Origin: Fimenecus sp964457415
GTDB taxonomy: Bacteria > Bacillota > Clostridia > Oscillospirales > Acutalibacteraceae
Direction of reading: 5' to 3'
Length of the DNA stretch: 36,429 nt
Assembly (NCBI GenBank): GCA_964457415.1
Contig: CAYWFB010000009.1
Location: 1-36,429, forward strand
Position numbers and translations under genes: made by a program. Below the pieces are notes generated by a model. The model was given only the letters and a program-made list of their open reading frames with translations. It did not search any database and was not told the DNA's origin. Of the stretch, positions 1 through 8,932 are shown in pieces. Numbering within the stretch: position 1 is the first letter of the stretch; the number at the start of each line of letters is the position of its first letter.

Positions 1-57
1 ACTCTTTTCTGTGAATCTCGGATTTTTTCAGGGCGTTTTTTTACAGCCTCTTTTGCA

Positions 58-1029
58 TTATATGTACTTATTAATAAATTCTGTAATTGAATTCCAATAA
101 AGCTCCGGGTCAACACAGGCATTGCGCGCATGGGGTGAATTTTCAATTGTTACTTTTGCTTTATCACAAGCCGCTGCTTCGTAAACTCTGTCGAGCATTT
201 CGTATGGTACAAAGGTATCTTTATCACCATGAATAAATATTGTTGGTATTTTTGATTTCTTCAACTGCTCAACTGCTGATGCTTCTTTAAAATCAAATCC
301 CGAATAAATCTTATTGATAGTGTTCGCACTGTAAAGGGTGGGGAATTCGTGCATTTTGAAATTATTCTTAATCTTATTACTGAAAATATCCCAGACCGAA
401 GTGTAACCGCAGTCAGCAACTGCAACCTTTACATTTTCAGGTAAATCTTCACCCGTGGTCATCATTGTTGTTGCAGCACCCATTGACTCGCCGTGGAGTA
501 TAATTTTACTGTCAGGATAATTATCAGCAATAAAATTCGCCCAATCCACAATGTCAAGTCTGTCTTTCCATCCCATTGTCACGGTACCGGCTTCACTATC
601 AGCGTGACCATTCAAACTTGGCATAAGAACATTGTAGCCCAACTCGTGATATTTCTCTGCATACATTCCCATTCCTCTTGGCTCTGAGGTATAGCCGTGA
701 ATTATAATCACAAAAACATCACTTTCTTTTTCGGGGAAAATGAAATCAGCGTGAAGATTTTTATTAGCATTTGTTGATTTAATTACTATTTTTTCTTTAT
801 TTGCATTGTCAAACCATTCTTTGCCTTGCTCTTTAATTGCGTCAAGGCGAAGTAATTCTTCATCCTTTTCTTTTGTGCCACTAGCAATCTTGGCAACAAA
901 AGGATTTTTTAGTCCACTCTTTGTGAGAGTTACATAATAAAAGAAATTACCGATTAAAAAATAAGTTGTGGCGGCAGTAGCGCCTACAATTCCTGCAGTT
1001 TTAAGTGCCTTTTTAGTATTCTTTTTCAT
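58..1029 (-). CDS. Membrane-anchored alpha/beta hydrolase
   Basis: 323-residue serine hydrolase of the alpha/beta-hydrolase fold; the substrate cannot be read from sequence. A basic N-terminus followed by one hydrophobic stretch (about residues 11-33) looks like an uncleaved membrane anchor, so the catalytic domain probably faces outward. The HG oxyanion motif is at 111-112, the nucleophile elbow G-E-S-M-G at 180-184 (Ser182), the likely acid is Asp271 in HGDKDTFVP, and the likely base His300. All triad members are present. It resembles the B. subtilis YqkD type of hydrolase from memory. ATG start preceded by a good AGGAGGAG-like site (complement of 1035-1042). Transcribed divergently from the DivIVA-like gene; single-gene unit as far as the window shows. 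Confidence 0.85.
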   Translation of the reverse strand: MKKNTKKALKTAGIVGATAATTYFLIGNFFYYVTLTKSGLKNPFVAKIASGTKEKDEELLRLDAIKEQGKEWFDNANKEKIVIKSTNANKNLHADFIFPEKESDVFVIIIHGYTSEPRGMGMYAEKYHELGYNVLMPSLNGHADSEAGTVTMGWKDRLDIVDWANFIADNYPDSKIILHGESMGAATTMMTTGEDLPENVKVAVADCGYTSVWDIFSNKIKNNFKMHEFPTLYSANTINKIYSGFDFKEASAVEQLKKSKIPTIFIHGDKDTFVPYEMLDRVYEAAACDKAKVTIENSPHARNACVDPELYWNSITEFINKYI

Positions 1030-1118
1030 AAAAAACTCCTCCTATATGTATATTTTACAACCAAATAATTCAAATGTCTATTGTTTTTTATCTTAATCGA
1101 TAAATTTTTGAATAACTG

Positions 1119-1147
1119 TTGTTTTATTATAAAAAATCTGTTAAAAT
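1119..1147 (+). promoter_or_regulatory. Promoter of the DivIVA-fumB-pcrA operon
   Basis: Sigma-A-like: -35 TTGTTT (1119-1124), 17-bp spacer, -10 TAAAAT (1142-1147) preceded by TG at 1139-1140, an extended -10. It lies about 30 bp upstream of the ATG at 1177. Read by eye in AT-rich DNA, so moderate confidence. Confidence 0.45.
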
Positions 1148-1176
1148 AAATTATCTTTTACATAAGAGGAATTGTT

Positions 1177-1899
1177 ATGAGTAAAGAATTCACAATTATG
1201 AAAACAACATTATTCGGCGGATTTAAAAAATCCGATGTTTTGGCGTATGTTGAGCAGTTGCAGACAGAAACTGCAGACATCAAATCAATGCTTGACACAA
1301 AACGTGAAGAATCACTTGAGCTTAAGCGTAAAATTGATGAGCTTGAAATTAAGCTTGATAATTTGTCAGCAGTAAATGATAAACTTGCTGAAAAAGAAAA
1401 AGAGGCAAATGACCTTACAGTTAAGCTTGAGCTTGCGCTTAAAGAAAATAAACAGTTCAGCGAAAAAATTGCAGAATATGATGAAAAGAGCGAAAAGCTT
1501 CGCCGTGCAGAAAAACAGATTGGTGCCGCTTATATTGACGCACGTCGTTATACTGATGACCTCGTTGATAATGCAAAGGCAAAGGCAAAAGACATTGGTG
1601 CTATCGCATCACAGGATGTTAAAAATCAGGCAAATGAGATTGAGCAACTTTTAAAAGATGTTGACGCTATTTCAAGAAAGTTCAATTCATCACTTGAGCA
1701 ACTTCATAAGGATGTATATGCTCTCGGCACAAAGCTTAATTCTTCAGCGTCCTCACTTCTTAATCTTCATACTGATTTAACAGGAATTGAAGCTCATACC
1801 TTTGAATATGATAACGATTTTTCAGACGAGAATAATTTTACTGTGATTTCATATTCTGGACATACAGAGGATTTTGATTCTGATATTAAAGAAGGTTAA
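1177..1899 (+). CDS. DivIVA-domain coiled-coil protein
   Basis: 240 residues. The N-terminal motif FGGFKKSDVLAYVEQL (about residues 13-28) matches the membrane-binding start of DivIVA/GpsB-type proteins, which sit at division sites or poles and recruit partners. It is followed by a long charged coiled coil with heptad-like Leu/Glu/Lys spacing (about 28-175) and an acidic C-terminal tail. It is not recognisably DivIVA itself, so it is named only at domain level. ATG at 1177 has AGAGGA at 1165-1170. First gene of an operon: the fumarase-beta gene starts 2 bases after its stop. No transmembrane segment is visible. Confidence 0.8.
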   Translation: MSKEFTIMKTTLFGGFKKSDVLAYVEQLQTETADIKSMLDTKREESLELKRKIDELEIKLDNLSAVNDKLAEKEKEANDLTVKLELALKENKQFSEKIAEYDEKSEKLRRAEKQIGAAYIDARRYTDDLVDNAKAKAKDIGAIASQDVKNQANEIEQLLKDVDAISRKFNSSLEQLHKDVYALGTKLNSSASSLLNLHTDLTGIEAHTFEYDNDFSDENNFTVISYSGHTEDFDSDIKEG

Positions 1900-1901
1900 T
1901 T

Positions 1902-2429
1902 ATGGCGCAATATTCTTTGCATACATCTGAACTTACTGAATTTGCAGAAAAATTGAAAGCAGGCGACCGTGTTTTTCTTTCGGGCACAGTTTATACCGCA
2001 CGTGATGCCGCACACAAAAAAATTAAATCTTTAATTGATAATAGTGAAAACTTACCGTTCGATTTTAAAAATTCGGTTGTTTACTATTCAGGACCAACCC
2101 CAACTCCCGAAAATCTTGCAATTGGCAGTTGCGGCCCAACTACATCAAGCCGAATGGATAAATTCACTCCCGAATTTCTTGATTTGGGGCTTAAGGCTAT
2201 GATTGGCAAGGGACCTCGTTCAAATGAAGTGTGTGAGGCAATAATACGTAATAAAGCGGTTTACTTCTGTGCAATCGGCGGTGCGGGTGCACTTGCTTCA
2301 AAATGTATTACAAGCTGTGAAGTTATAGCTTTTGAGGATTTAGGTTGCGAATCTGTTAAAAAGCTTGAAATTAAGGATTTTCCGCTTGTTGTGGCAATTG
2401 ACTGCAACGGCGGTAGTTTATTCAAATAG
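1902..2429 (+). CDS. Class I fumarate hydratase, beta subunit (lone)
   Basis: 175 residues, the usual size of the separate C-terminal (beta) subunit of Fe-S-dependent class I fumarases/tartrate dehydratases (FumA C-terminal domain, TtdB). Visible family motifs are SGPTPTP, GPTTSSRMD (about residues 78-86), IGKG, GGAGALA and FEDLGCE. This subunit completes the substrate site; the [4Fe-4S] cysteines are on the alpha subunit. It would hydrate fumarate to malate in the cytoplasm. Odd point: no alpha-subunit gene is beside it, the neighbours being a DivIVA-like gene and pcrA. The partner must be encoded elsewhere, or this protein has another role. L(+)-tartrate dehydratase beta is an alternative specificity. 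Confidence 0.82.
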   Translation: MAQYSLHTSELTEFAEKLKAGDRVFLSGTVYTARDAAHKKIKSLIDNSENLPFDFKNSVVYYSGPTPTPENLAIGSCGPTTSSRMDKFTPEFLDLGLKAMIGKGPRSNEVCEAIIRNKAVYFCAIGGAGALASKCITSCEVIAFEDLGCESVKKLEIKDFPLVVAIDCNGGSLFK

Positions 2430-2440
2430 GAGAAAATAAA

Positions 2441-4792
2441 ATGCAGTCACAAATCTGTGAGTTACGAAATCAAATTATAAAAAAAGAATTCAACAGAATG
2501 AACGATATGCAGTTAAAAGCGGTCTTAGCAGTTGATGGGCCGCTTTTAATTCTTGCGGGTGCAGGTAGCGGTAAGACAACTGTGCTTGTAAACCGTATCG
2601 CAAATCTTATGAAATACGGCAGAGCTTATGGCTCTAATCAGATTGATTGCCGTACATATGAAAATACTTTTGATTTACTAAAAAAATATTACAACGGTGA
2701 TACATCTGTTTATGAGCAGATTAAATATGTGCTCTCTGTTGATGCGCCAAAGCCTTGGGAAATACTTGCGTTTACGTTCACTAATAAAGCAGCTAATGAA
2801 TTAAAGGACAGACTTATTCTTCGCATTGGTGAAGATGCAAATGATATATGGGCAGGCACTTTCCATTCAATATGTGTGCGTATTTTGCGCAGAAATGCCG
2901 AATTTTTAGGCTTTTCAAAGCATTTCACCATCTATGACACCGACGACAGTAAACGCGTTATAAAGGAGTGTCAGCGACTTCTTAGTATTGACGATAAATT
3001 ATTGCATCATAAAGCAATTCTTGCTGAAATCAGCAGAGCAAAGGATATGCTTGTTCCACCCGAAGAGTATTTAAATCTTGGTAGTGGTAATTATCGTGAA
3101 AAGCAGATAGGTGAGTGCTATCAGAAATATCAGAAGTTCTTAAAAAATGCTGATGCAATGGATTTTGACGATATTATTTTCTATACCGTTAAGCTTTTGC
3201 AGGAAAATGATGATGTTCGTGAATACTATCAGAATAAATTCAAATATGTGCTTGTTGACGAGTATCAGGACACAAACCACGCACAATTTATGCTCACAAA
3301 GCTTTTATCAGAGGGCTATAATAATATTTGCGTAGTTGGTGACGACGACCAGAGTATTTATAAATTCCGCGGTGCAACCATTGAGAACATTTTGAGTTTT
3401 GAAAAGAATTTTAAGAATGCACAGGTTATTCGTCTTGAACAGAATTACCGTTCAACACAAAATATCCTTGATGGTGCAAATGCGGTTATTTCAAATAACG
3501 AAAATCGAAAGGGAAAGAATCTTTGGACATCTAACGGCGAGGGCGAAAAAATTACTCTTAATACTCTTGATGATGAATATGCTGAGGGTAAGTTTATCGC
3601 TGACGAGATAATGAAGCAGATGGGCTCAACGGGCAAATTTAGTGATTTTGCAGTGCTTTACAGAATGAACTCAATGTCATACTCTGTTGAACGCGCATTT
3701 GTGCGAAGCGGTATTCCTTACAGAATTATCGGCGGTCACAAGTTCTATGACCGAATGGAAATAAAAGATGCATTGGCATATCTGTCCGTTATTGTAAATC
3801 ATGACGATAGCGTGCGTCTTGAAAGAATTATCAATGTGCCAAAACGCGGTATTGGTGCTGGCACCATTTCAATTGCGCAAGAAATAGCGGATGCTTTGGG
3901 AATTAGTCTTTTCCAGGTTTTCAAAACAGCTGATGAATATGAAAAGCTTAAACGAAACGCGCAAAAGCTTATTGAGTTCACTCAGATGATTGAGAGCTTT
4001 TCTGAGCTTCTTACACGTGAGTCACCGTCATCTGTATTTATTTCCGTACTTGACGAAACGGGATATAAGGCAATGACCGAAGCCGATAAAGAAAAGGGTG
4101 AAGATAGACTTCAAAATCTTGATGAGCTAAATTCTAACCTTATTAGATTTAAAGAAGAAAATCCCGAGGGTGAATTATCGGATTTCCTTGAAGAAGTTGC
4201 ATTGTTAACTGATATTGATAATTACAATGCAGATTCTGATACAGTTGTTCTTATGACACTTCACGCATCAAAGGGTCTTGAATTCCCCGTAGTGTTTATC
4301 CCGGGACTTGAGGAAGGAATTTTCCCCGGAAATCAAGCTCTTTACGATGAAGCTGAAATTGAAGAAGAACGCAGACTTGCTTATGTGGGTATTACCCGCG
4401 CTAAAGAGAAGCTTTATCTTCTCAACACCCGTTCAAGAGTGATTTTCGGCTCAACAAAATATCACAGACCCTCAAGATTTTTAGAGGAATTACCAAAGGC
4501 ATGTTGTCAAAGCCTTATTAAGCCAAAATCTCCTTTAAAAAATACAAGCTCACAAGGAAAGATGCGTCCTGCAACAACGGTACCCAAGGGCTTTGGTGTC
4601 GGATTTGGCTCTGCACCGAAAAAGTCAACAGAAACCTTTATGGTGGGCGAAGAGGTTGTTCACCGCGTATTCGGTAAGGGTATGATAGTTTCACTCAAAC
4701 CAATGGGTAATGATACTCTTATGGAAATAGCCTTTGAAAAGGTTGGAACTAAAAAGATTATGGCAAATATGGGCGCTGTTAAAAAGGCGTAA
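2441..4792 (+). CDS. pcrA: ATP-dependent DNA helicase PcrA/UvrD
   Basis: 783-residue superfamily 1A 3'-5' helicase acting in nucleotide-excision repair and in clearing RecA and replication-transcription conflicts. Visible motifs: Walker A GAGSGKTT (40-47), motif Ia FTFTNKAA, Walker B DEYQDTN (about 273-279), motif III GDDDQSIYKFRGA, motif IV LEQNYRS, motif V TLHASKGLEFP and motif VI RRLAYVGITRAK. The length is slightly above the usual 720-750 owing to an insertion between motifs I and Ia (about residues 57-100). The C-terminal HRVFGKG element matches the PcrA RNA-polymerase-interaction fold. AGGAGA precedes the ATG; 11 bases after fumB. Last gene before a strong terminator. Confidence 0.93.
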   Translation: MQSQICELRNQIIKKEFNRMNDMQLKAVLAVDGPLLILAGAGSGKTTVLVNRIANLMKYGRAYGSNQIDCRTYENTFDLLKKYYNGDTSVYEQIKYVLSVDAPKPWEILAFTFTNKAANELKDRLILRIGEDANDIWAGTFHSICVRILRRNAEFLGFSKHFTIYDTDDSKRVIKECQRLLSIDDKLLHHKAILAEISRAKDMLVPPEEYLNLGSGNYREKQIGECYQKYQKFLKNADAMDFDDIIFYTVKLLQENDDVREYYQNKFKYVLVDEYQDTNHAQFMLTKLLSEGYNNICVVGDDDQSIYKFRGATIENILSFEKNFKNAQVIRLEQNYRSTQNILDGANAVISNNENRKGKNLWTSNGEGEKITLNTLDDEYAEGKFIADEIMKQMGSTGKFSDFAVLYRMNSMSYSVERAFVRSGIPYRIIGGHKFYDRMEIKDALAYLSVIVNHDDSVRLERIINVPKRGIGAGTISIAQEIADALGISLFQVFKTADEYEKLKRNAQKLIEFTQMIESFSELLTRESPSSVFISVLDETGYKAMTEADKEKGEDRLQNLDELNSNLIRFKEENPEGELSDFLEEVALLTDIDNYNADSDTVVLMTLHASKGLEFPVVFIPGLEEGIFPGNQALYDEAEIEEERRLAYVGITRAKEKLYLLNTRSRVIFGSTKYHRPSRFLEELPKACCQSLIKPKSPLKNTSSQGKMRPATTVPKGFGVGFGSAPKKSTETFMVGEEVVHRVFGKGMIVSLKPMGNDTLMEIAFEKVGTKKIMANMGAVKKA

Positions 4793-4797
4793 AATTA

Positions 4798-4823
4798 AGA
4801 GGTCGCAAACGCGACCTCTTTTT
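4798..4823 (+). terminator. Rho-independent terminator after pcrA
   Basis: Perfect 9-bp stem AGAGGTCGC/GCGACCTCT with loop AAAC, then a T run (4819-4823). It closes the DivIVA-fumB-pcrA operon. Confidence 0.9.
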
Positions 4824-4877
4824 ATCTAAAATTGAAAAATTCGCCTTATAAGCGAATTGAATTCAAACACAAATATA

Positions 4878-4906
4878 TTGCAAAAACTATATCTACAAGC
4901 TATTAT
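4878..4906 (+). promoter_or_regulatory. Promoter of the XRE regulator gene
   Basis: -35 TTGCAA (4878-4883), 17-bp spacer, -10 TATTAT (4901-4906), 42 bp upstream of the chosen ATG at 4949. Transcription would start near 4913, right at the palindrome described next. Confidence 0.5.
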
Positions 4907-4913
4907 AAAATTA

Positions 4914-4927
4914 TGATAGCGCTACCA
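4914..4927 (+). promoter_or_regulatory. cre-like palindrome at the XRE gene transcription start
   Basis: The 14-mer at 4914-4927 has the TG...CG...CA layout of a LacI/CcpA-family operator and centres on the perfect 8-bp palindrome TAGCGCTA (4917-4924). By my count 12 of 14 positions fit the CcpA cre consensus. It sits just downstream of the -10, where binding would block transcription. Whether CcpA or another LacI-type protein binds is inference. Confidence 0.35.
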
Positions 4928-4948
4928 AATAAAATAAAAGGTGATTTT

Positions 4949-6049
4949 ATGATAATTTATTTTGGTGAAAATCTTAAAAAGCTTCGCAAGTCAAAAGAAA
5001 TGACGCAAGAAACTCTTGCGGAGTTTTTGGGCGTTTCTTTTCAAACTGTAAGCAAATGGGAAAGGGGAGAAACATATCCCGACATAATAATGCTACCTAT
5101 AATTTCAAGATTTTTTGATGTTTCTATTGATGACTTATTGGGAACTAATAAATCTCATGATGAACAAAGAATTAATGAATATCTTAAACTTTATGATGAT
5201 ATGAAATTAAAAGATTTAACCTCAACTTTCAATAAATTTCAAGAGGCAATAAAAGAATTTCCGAGTGACTTCCGTATCCTTATTCGTTATATGGAGCTTT
5301 TACAGGAAGTTAAGGGTTTTGTACAAGGCAAATACAAAGATATTTCAAAAGAGATTACATCGATTTTTGAAAACATACAAAATCATTGTACTGACGATAG
5401 CATAAGAATATGGTCAAAAAGGATTATGGTTGCTCATTTATTGACAAAATATCAATGTATTCCAAATGAAGAAGGTAAATATCGTATTCATAAAGAATAT
5501 CTTAACCAAGCAGAAGAGATTATAAATACTTTACCTTCAATTAATGATTCGAAAGAATTAATGCTAATGGGTTTAGCGTTTGATACTGAAAGTTACAATA
5601 AAACACATAGAAATGTGCTTGAAGAATTACTGTTTTTATTAGAAGATACATCGTTTGGATATTGTTATGAATTTGATCCTAAAAAAAGACTTGAGATATT
5701 CAACCATATTCAAGGTCTTATAAACTTGATTTTTCCTGATGGTAATTATGGCAAAAACTGTATTAACAGGCTATATAATTACGGTCATATGGGGCATCTG
5801 TATCATCAAATCGGCGATGATGAGAATGCTTTGAAATATCTAAAAATTGCCGCTGAATATGCGAAAGAGCTTGATGCAAACCCCGAGATTTCAGAAAAAG
5901 CAATGAGATATTATAATTTTGGACCGCCATTCCGTGAGAATAATTTATCCCAGTTTATGAAAATTGTAATGACCGAGCATTACCCGTTAACCGATGAATT
6001 CAAATCAAAACCCGAGTTTAAAGAAATAATATTCAAATTAAATGATTAA
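4949..6049 (+). CDS. XRE-family transcriptional regulator with TPR-like C-terminus
   Basis: 366 residues. The N-terminal Cro/C1-type helix-turn-helix is at about residues 7-65 (ENLKKLRKSKEMTQETLAEF, then SFQTVSKWERG), followed by about 300 helical residues with a TPR-like unit near the end (GDDENALKYLKIAAEY). Such proteins commonly control a few genes in response to a peptide or an internal state; the ligand here is unknown. ATG at 4949 was chosen because AAAGGTG precedes it and the HTH begins there. The in-frame TTG at 4832 lies just after a terminator, has no ribosome site and lies upstream of the promoter. Single-gene unit, closed by the bidirectional terminator at 6054-6080. Confidence 0.8.
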   Translation: MIIYFGENLKKLRKSKEMTQETLAEFLGVSFQTVSKWERGETYPDIIMLPIISRFFDVSIDDLLGTNKSHDEQRINEYLKLYDDMKLKDLTSTFNKFQEAIKEFPSDFRILIRYMELLQEVKGFVQGKYKDISKEITSIFENIQNHCTDDSIRIWSKRIMVAHLLTKYQCIPNEEGKYRIHKEYLNQAEEIINTLPSINDSKELMLMGLAFDTESYNKTHRNVLEELLFLLEDTSFGYCYEFDPKKRLEIFNHIQGLINLIFPDGNYGKNCINRLYNYGHMGHLYHQIGDDENALKYLKIAAEYAKELDANPEISEKAMRYYNFGPPFRENNLSQFMKIVMTEHYPLTDEFKSKPEFKEIIFKLND

Positions 6050-6053
6050 AATT

Positions 6054-6080
6054 AAAGCACCTCACTATGTGGGGTGCTTT
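6054..6080. terminator. Bidirectional terminator between XRE gene and rodA
   Basis: 12-bp stem AAAGCACCTCAC/GTGGGGTGCTTT with loop TAT and one G.U pair, flanked by A-rich and T-rich sides. It serves the convergent plus-strand regulator and the minus-strand rodA. Confidence 0.85.
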
Positions 6081-6087
6081 GTTCATA

Positions 6088-7275
6088 TTATATCTCCGAA
6101 AATGGATTATAAATATTCTGCTGACTAACATCAATCAATTCTCTTTGCTGATTGTAACGATAGAAGCTTAAAATTAAACCTATTGCAATATAAATACAAA
6201 GGTTTGATGAACCGCCCGCACTAAAGAAGGGGAGTGTAATACCAATAACGGGTAAAAGCATTAAACACATACCCACATTTATGATAACCTGTCCGCCAAT
6301 CATTGCCGCAACGCCATAGCACATAACTTTGGTGTTGCCAATTTTGTCGTGCTTACCCGTGGTTGCAATTCTGATAACAATTGCAGTTAATAGGAATAAT
6401 GCAATAAAGCAACCGACAAGTCCTAATTCCTCACCGACAACGGTAAAAATCATATCATTTTCTGCCTCGGGAATTGCGTCTGGGGTCTGCGTAAGCGTGC
6501 CGTTAAATAAGCCTTGTCCTGTTATCCCGCCACTGCCCATTGCGGTCATTCCGCGTTGTTGCTGATAAATAACATCGGGGTAAAGCTCGGGATAAACTAA
6601 CGCTAAAAATCGCTCTTTTTGTATGTTGTCCAATAAGAACACCCATGCAAGTGGTAATGCGGCCACGACTAAAAGTCCGCCCGCTAAAAAATATCCCCAA
6701 TGAAGCCCTGCAACAAAAAGCATTGCAACCGCTATAATCATAAATACAAGTGCAGAACCCATATCACCAGATTTAATAACGAGTGCAATGGGTATAAGCG
6801 CGTGAATTCCAAGCTGAATTATTGAAAGTGGATGGTTAATATTGCCTTTTAGCTTTTCAAGGTGAACACCAAAGGTGATAATGAAACCGATTTTGATAAG
6901 CTCCGACGGCTGAAAATAAATGCCCGTACTGCCGATTTTAAGCCATGTCTTTGCGTCAGGTCTCTCAATAGGACCAACGCCAAAAAGCAGAGTAATCACC
7001 ATAATTCCAATGCAGAAAAGACCGATAAGTGGCGCCATTCTTATTATGAACTCATAGTCAATAAGTGAGATTATGAGTGCAATAATAATACCCGCCGTAA
7101 CCGCCAATGCCATAACTGTAAAGTCACGTGAGAATTTTTCACCCTCGCCAACCGTCCAGAGTGTAGCACTTAAAACGCTTACGCAACCGAACGCCGACGC
7201 CAAAGCACAAAGCAACAGCAAAATTTTATCGGTTTCTTTTATGAAATTTTTTACAGTTTTAAAAAATTTCTTCAT
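6088..7275 (-). CDS. rodA: RodA/FtsW/SpoVE-family peptidoglycan glycosyltransferase (SEDS)
   Basis: 395-residue polytopic membrane protein with about ten hydrophobic segments. SEDS signatures: WLKIG (111-115), FQPSE (121-125), GDMGSA (170-175), and PEAEND...VVGEELG (269-285) with Asp274 at the position of the conserved catalytic Asp in the large extracellular loop. SEDS enzymes polymerise lipid II into glycan strands with a class B PBP. The RodA rather than FtsW call is tentative and rests on overall pattern; no mreCD or pbp gene adjoins it. Its ATG overlaps the stop of the upstream GH123-like gene (ATGA), so translation is probably coupled. Confidence 0.85.
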   Translation of the reverse strand: MKKFFKTVKNFIKETDKILLLLCALASAFGCVSVLSATLWTVGEGEKFSRDFTVMALAVTAGIIIALIISLIDYEFIIRMAPLIGLFCIGIMVITLLFGVGPIERPDAKTWLKIGSTGIYFQPSELIKIGFIITFGVHLEKLKGNINHPLSIIQLGIHALIPIALVIKSGDMGSALVFMIIAVAMLFVAGLHWGYFLAGGLLVVAALPLAWVFLLDNIQKERFLALVYPELYPDVIYQQQRGMTAMGSGGITGQGLFNGTLTQTPDAIPEAENDMIFTVVGEELGLVGCFIALFLLTAIVIRIATTGKHDKIGNTKVMCYGVAAMIGGQVIINVGMCLMLLPVIGITLPFFSAGGSSNLCIYIAIGLILSFYRYNQQRELIDVSQQNIYNPFSEI

Positions 7276-8903
7276 CTTATATTTTCCTTAATTTTTAAAT
7301 TGATTTTTTCTCTTGTAGTGAGCAACCATTCATCAGAATGCGGATATTCTGAAAAAGTGATTGAATGCTTGCCGTTTTCTTGAATAATATCAAGGCAAGT
7401 TTTTTTATCGGTAAGCTTTTTAAGAGTGTTCAGTGCCGCCATATCCTGCAAAGCATCATAAAACACCTTTAGTCTTATTGAATGGTGAGCTATGCCGTCT
7501 TCTGCGGGGTAAACAACATAACTGTCGCCTGACGGAAATTTACCGCCCGCGTCACTGACTTTATATGGGTCTATAGCTGCTTTTGAAAGCTGGGTATAAT
7601 AGAAGTTGTATCCCCAATGCAAAAAGCCTTTAACATCAAATTTGAACAATTGATAGCCTAAAACTCGGTTGCGAAGTGAACTGTTGCAGAAAAATCTGTT
7701 TGAAACACATCTTTTATTTTGCGCACTGCAATAATATGTCCACAATTCGTCGGTCTTGCCGATGAATTTGTGAATATGGTCGTTTGATGGGATTGGCGTT
7801 GAAACAATTCCTAATTTATAAAACCATATATCCGACATAGCATCGACGATTTTATAGCCATTATATAGCTTGTGTATTAATCTTGAAGCCTTTGAATAAG
7901 AGCGGAGCATTGCAAAATTCGGTTCGTCACTAACATGAATTAAAGCCTTGTCTTTAAGCCCGTTTTCTTCGAGATATTTTTTGAATTCGACTGAAAAATC
8001 AGTTAAGAATTTTCTGTATTCTTTTGATGATGCTTTTGTTTCCCAACCAAAAATCTTTTTGTATTCACCGTTGACGGTTGCCATAATTTTCGGTGCATGA
8101 TTAGCGCCCCATTGAGTAAAGAAGTGTGACATTTCAAAATATTCAATTCCGCATCTTTTGCTCATTTCAATCCATTTGGTAAGCTTATCAAAGTTGAACG
8201 AATATTTTCCGTTTTCAAAACTCACATCAACTAATTGAACTGTGGGTCTTTCCTTACCGATTTCCGTATCAAGCGGGGGAGTGAATATGGGGGTTAACAC
8301 GCAGTTCATTCCATATTCAGTGGCAGTTTTCAAAAAGTTTTCGGTAACTCTCCAATATTCATCAGAAAAAGCCTCAAAATTATAATGCGACATAAGACAA
8401 TCTGTGTGAAACCAATTAGTATAAATGAAATCATTAAAATCAAGAGTACAATCAATAATCTCAACATTCAACGAGTTTTCAGCGAGAGTTGTATCATTTT
8501 CAATTATTGAGATTTTTATTTCATTAACACCTATATTTTGTTTATCGGCGTTAACTTCAACCCAAAAAACATTAATTCCGTTTTCGATATTTATTTCATC
8601 GCTAATAGGTAACAATAAATCGGGGTAATATCCGTCATTACTGAACCTGTAATAATCATCGGCATCTTTTGCCATTGGATAGTCAGATTTTACATGCTCA
8701 ACTGAATATTTGCGAATATCTTTGATATTACTGTCGATTTTAAGAATGCCTTTAAAATCTCTGTCACTTTCTATTACTATCTGAAATGATTTTTTCTCGT
8801 TATTGAGCATAGAAAAACAAGACAAAGTTTTTTCTGGTACTTTGTCGCCGTGATAAAGCTTTTCAAGTGATGAAATTATTCTAATTTTAACAGAATTATT
8901 CAA
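7272..8903 (-). CDS. GH123/DUF4091-like glycoside hydrolase
   Basis: 543 residues with the pattern of DUF4091/GH123 proteins: an N-terminal beta-sandwich (about 1-155), then a TIM-barrel-like half with Asp326-Glu327-Pro328 (HVSDEPN), YFEMSHFFTQWG (255-266), and the C-terminal GFLHWGYNFYY plus SGDSYVVYP. GH123 founders are beta-N-acetylgalactosaminidases using an Asp-Glu pair, which matches D326/E327, but substrate here is unproven. No signal peptide, so probably cytoplasmic. The start is TTG at 8903: GGAG (complement of 8913-8916) lies 9 bases upstream. First gene of a two-gene operon with rodA (stop/start overlap ATGA). Confidence 0.75.
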   Translation of the reverse strand: MNNSVKIRIISSLEKLYHGDKVPEKTLSCFSMLNNEKKSFQIVIESDRDFKGILKIDSNIKDIRKYSVEHVKSDYPMAKDADDYYRFSNDGYYPDLLLPISDEINIENGINVFWVEVNADKQNIGVNEIKISIIENDTTLAENSLNVEIIDCTLDFNDFIYTNWFHTDCLMSHYNFEAFSDEYWRVTENFLKTATEYGMNCVLTPIFTPPLDTEIGKERPTVQLVDVSFENGKYSFNFDKLTKWIEMSKRCGIEYFEMSHFFTQWGANHAPKIMATVNGEYKKIFGWETKASSKEYRKFLTDFSVEFKKYLEENGLKDKALIHVSDEPNFAMLRSYSKASRLIHKLYNGYKIVDAMSDIWFYKLGIVSTPIPSNDHIHKFIGKTDELWTYYCSAQNKRCVSNRFFCNSSLRNRVLGYQLFKFDVKGFLHWGYNFYYTQLSKAAIDPYKVSDAGGKFPSGDSYVVYPAEDGIAHHSIRLKVFYDALQDMAALNTLKKLTDKKTCLDIIQENGKHSITFSEYPHSDEWLLTTREKINLKIKENIR

Positions 8904-8932
8904 AGTTTATCACTCCGGAAGAATTTATATAA

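Noticed and set aside
1..57. Possible partial gene or terminator at the left edge
   Set aside because: One minus-strand frame stays open but has no start or recognisable motif, and the GGCTGT/CGCCCTG segments do not form a good hairpin. Too short to call.
4832..4948. N-terminal extension of the XRE regulator from TTG at 4832
   Set aside because: It begins right after the pcrA terminator, lacks a ribosome site, lies upstream of the predicted promoter, and the HTH family starts at the ATG at 4949.
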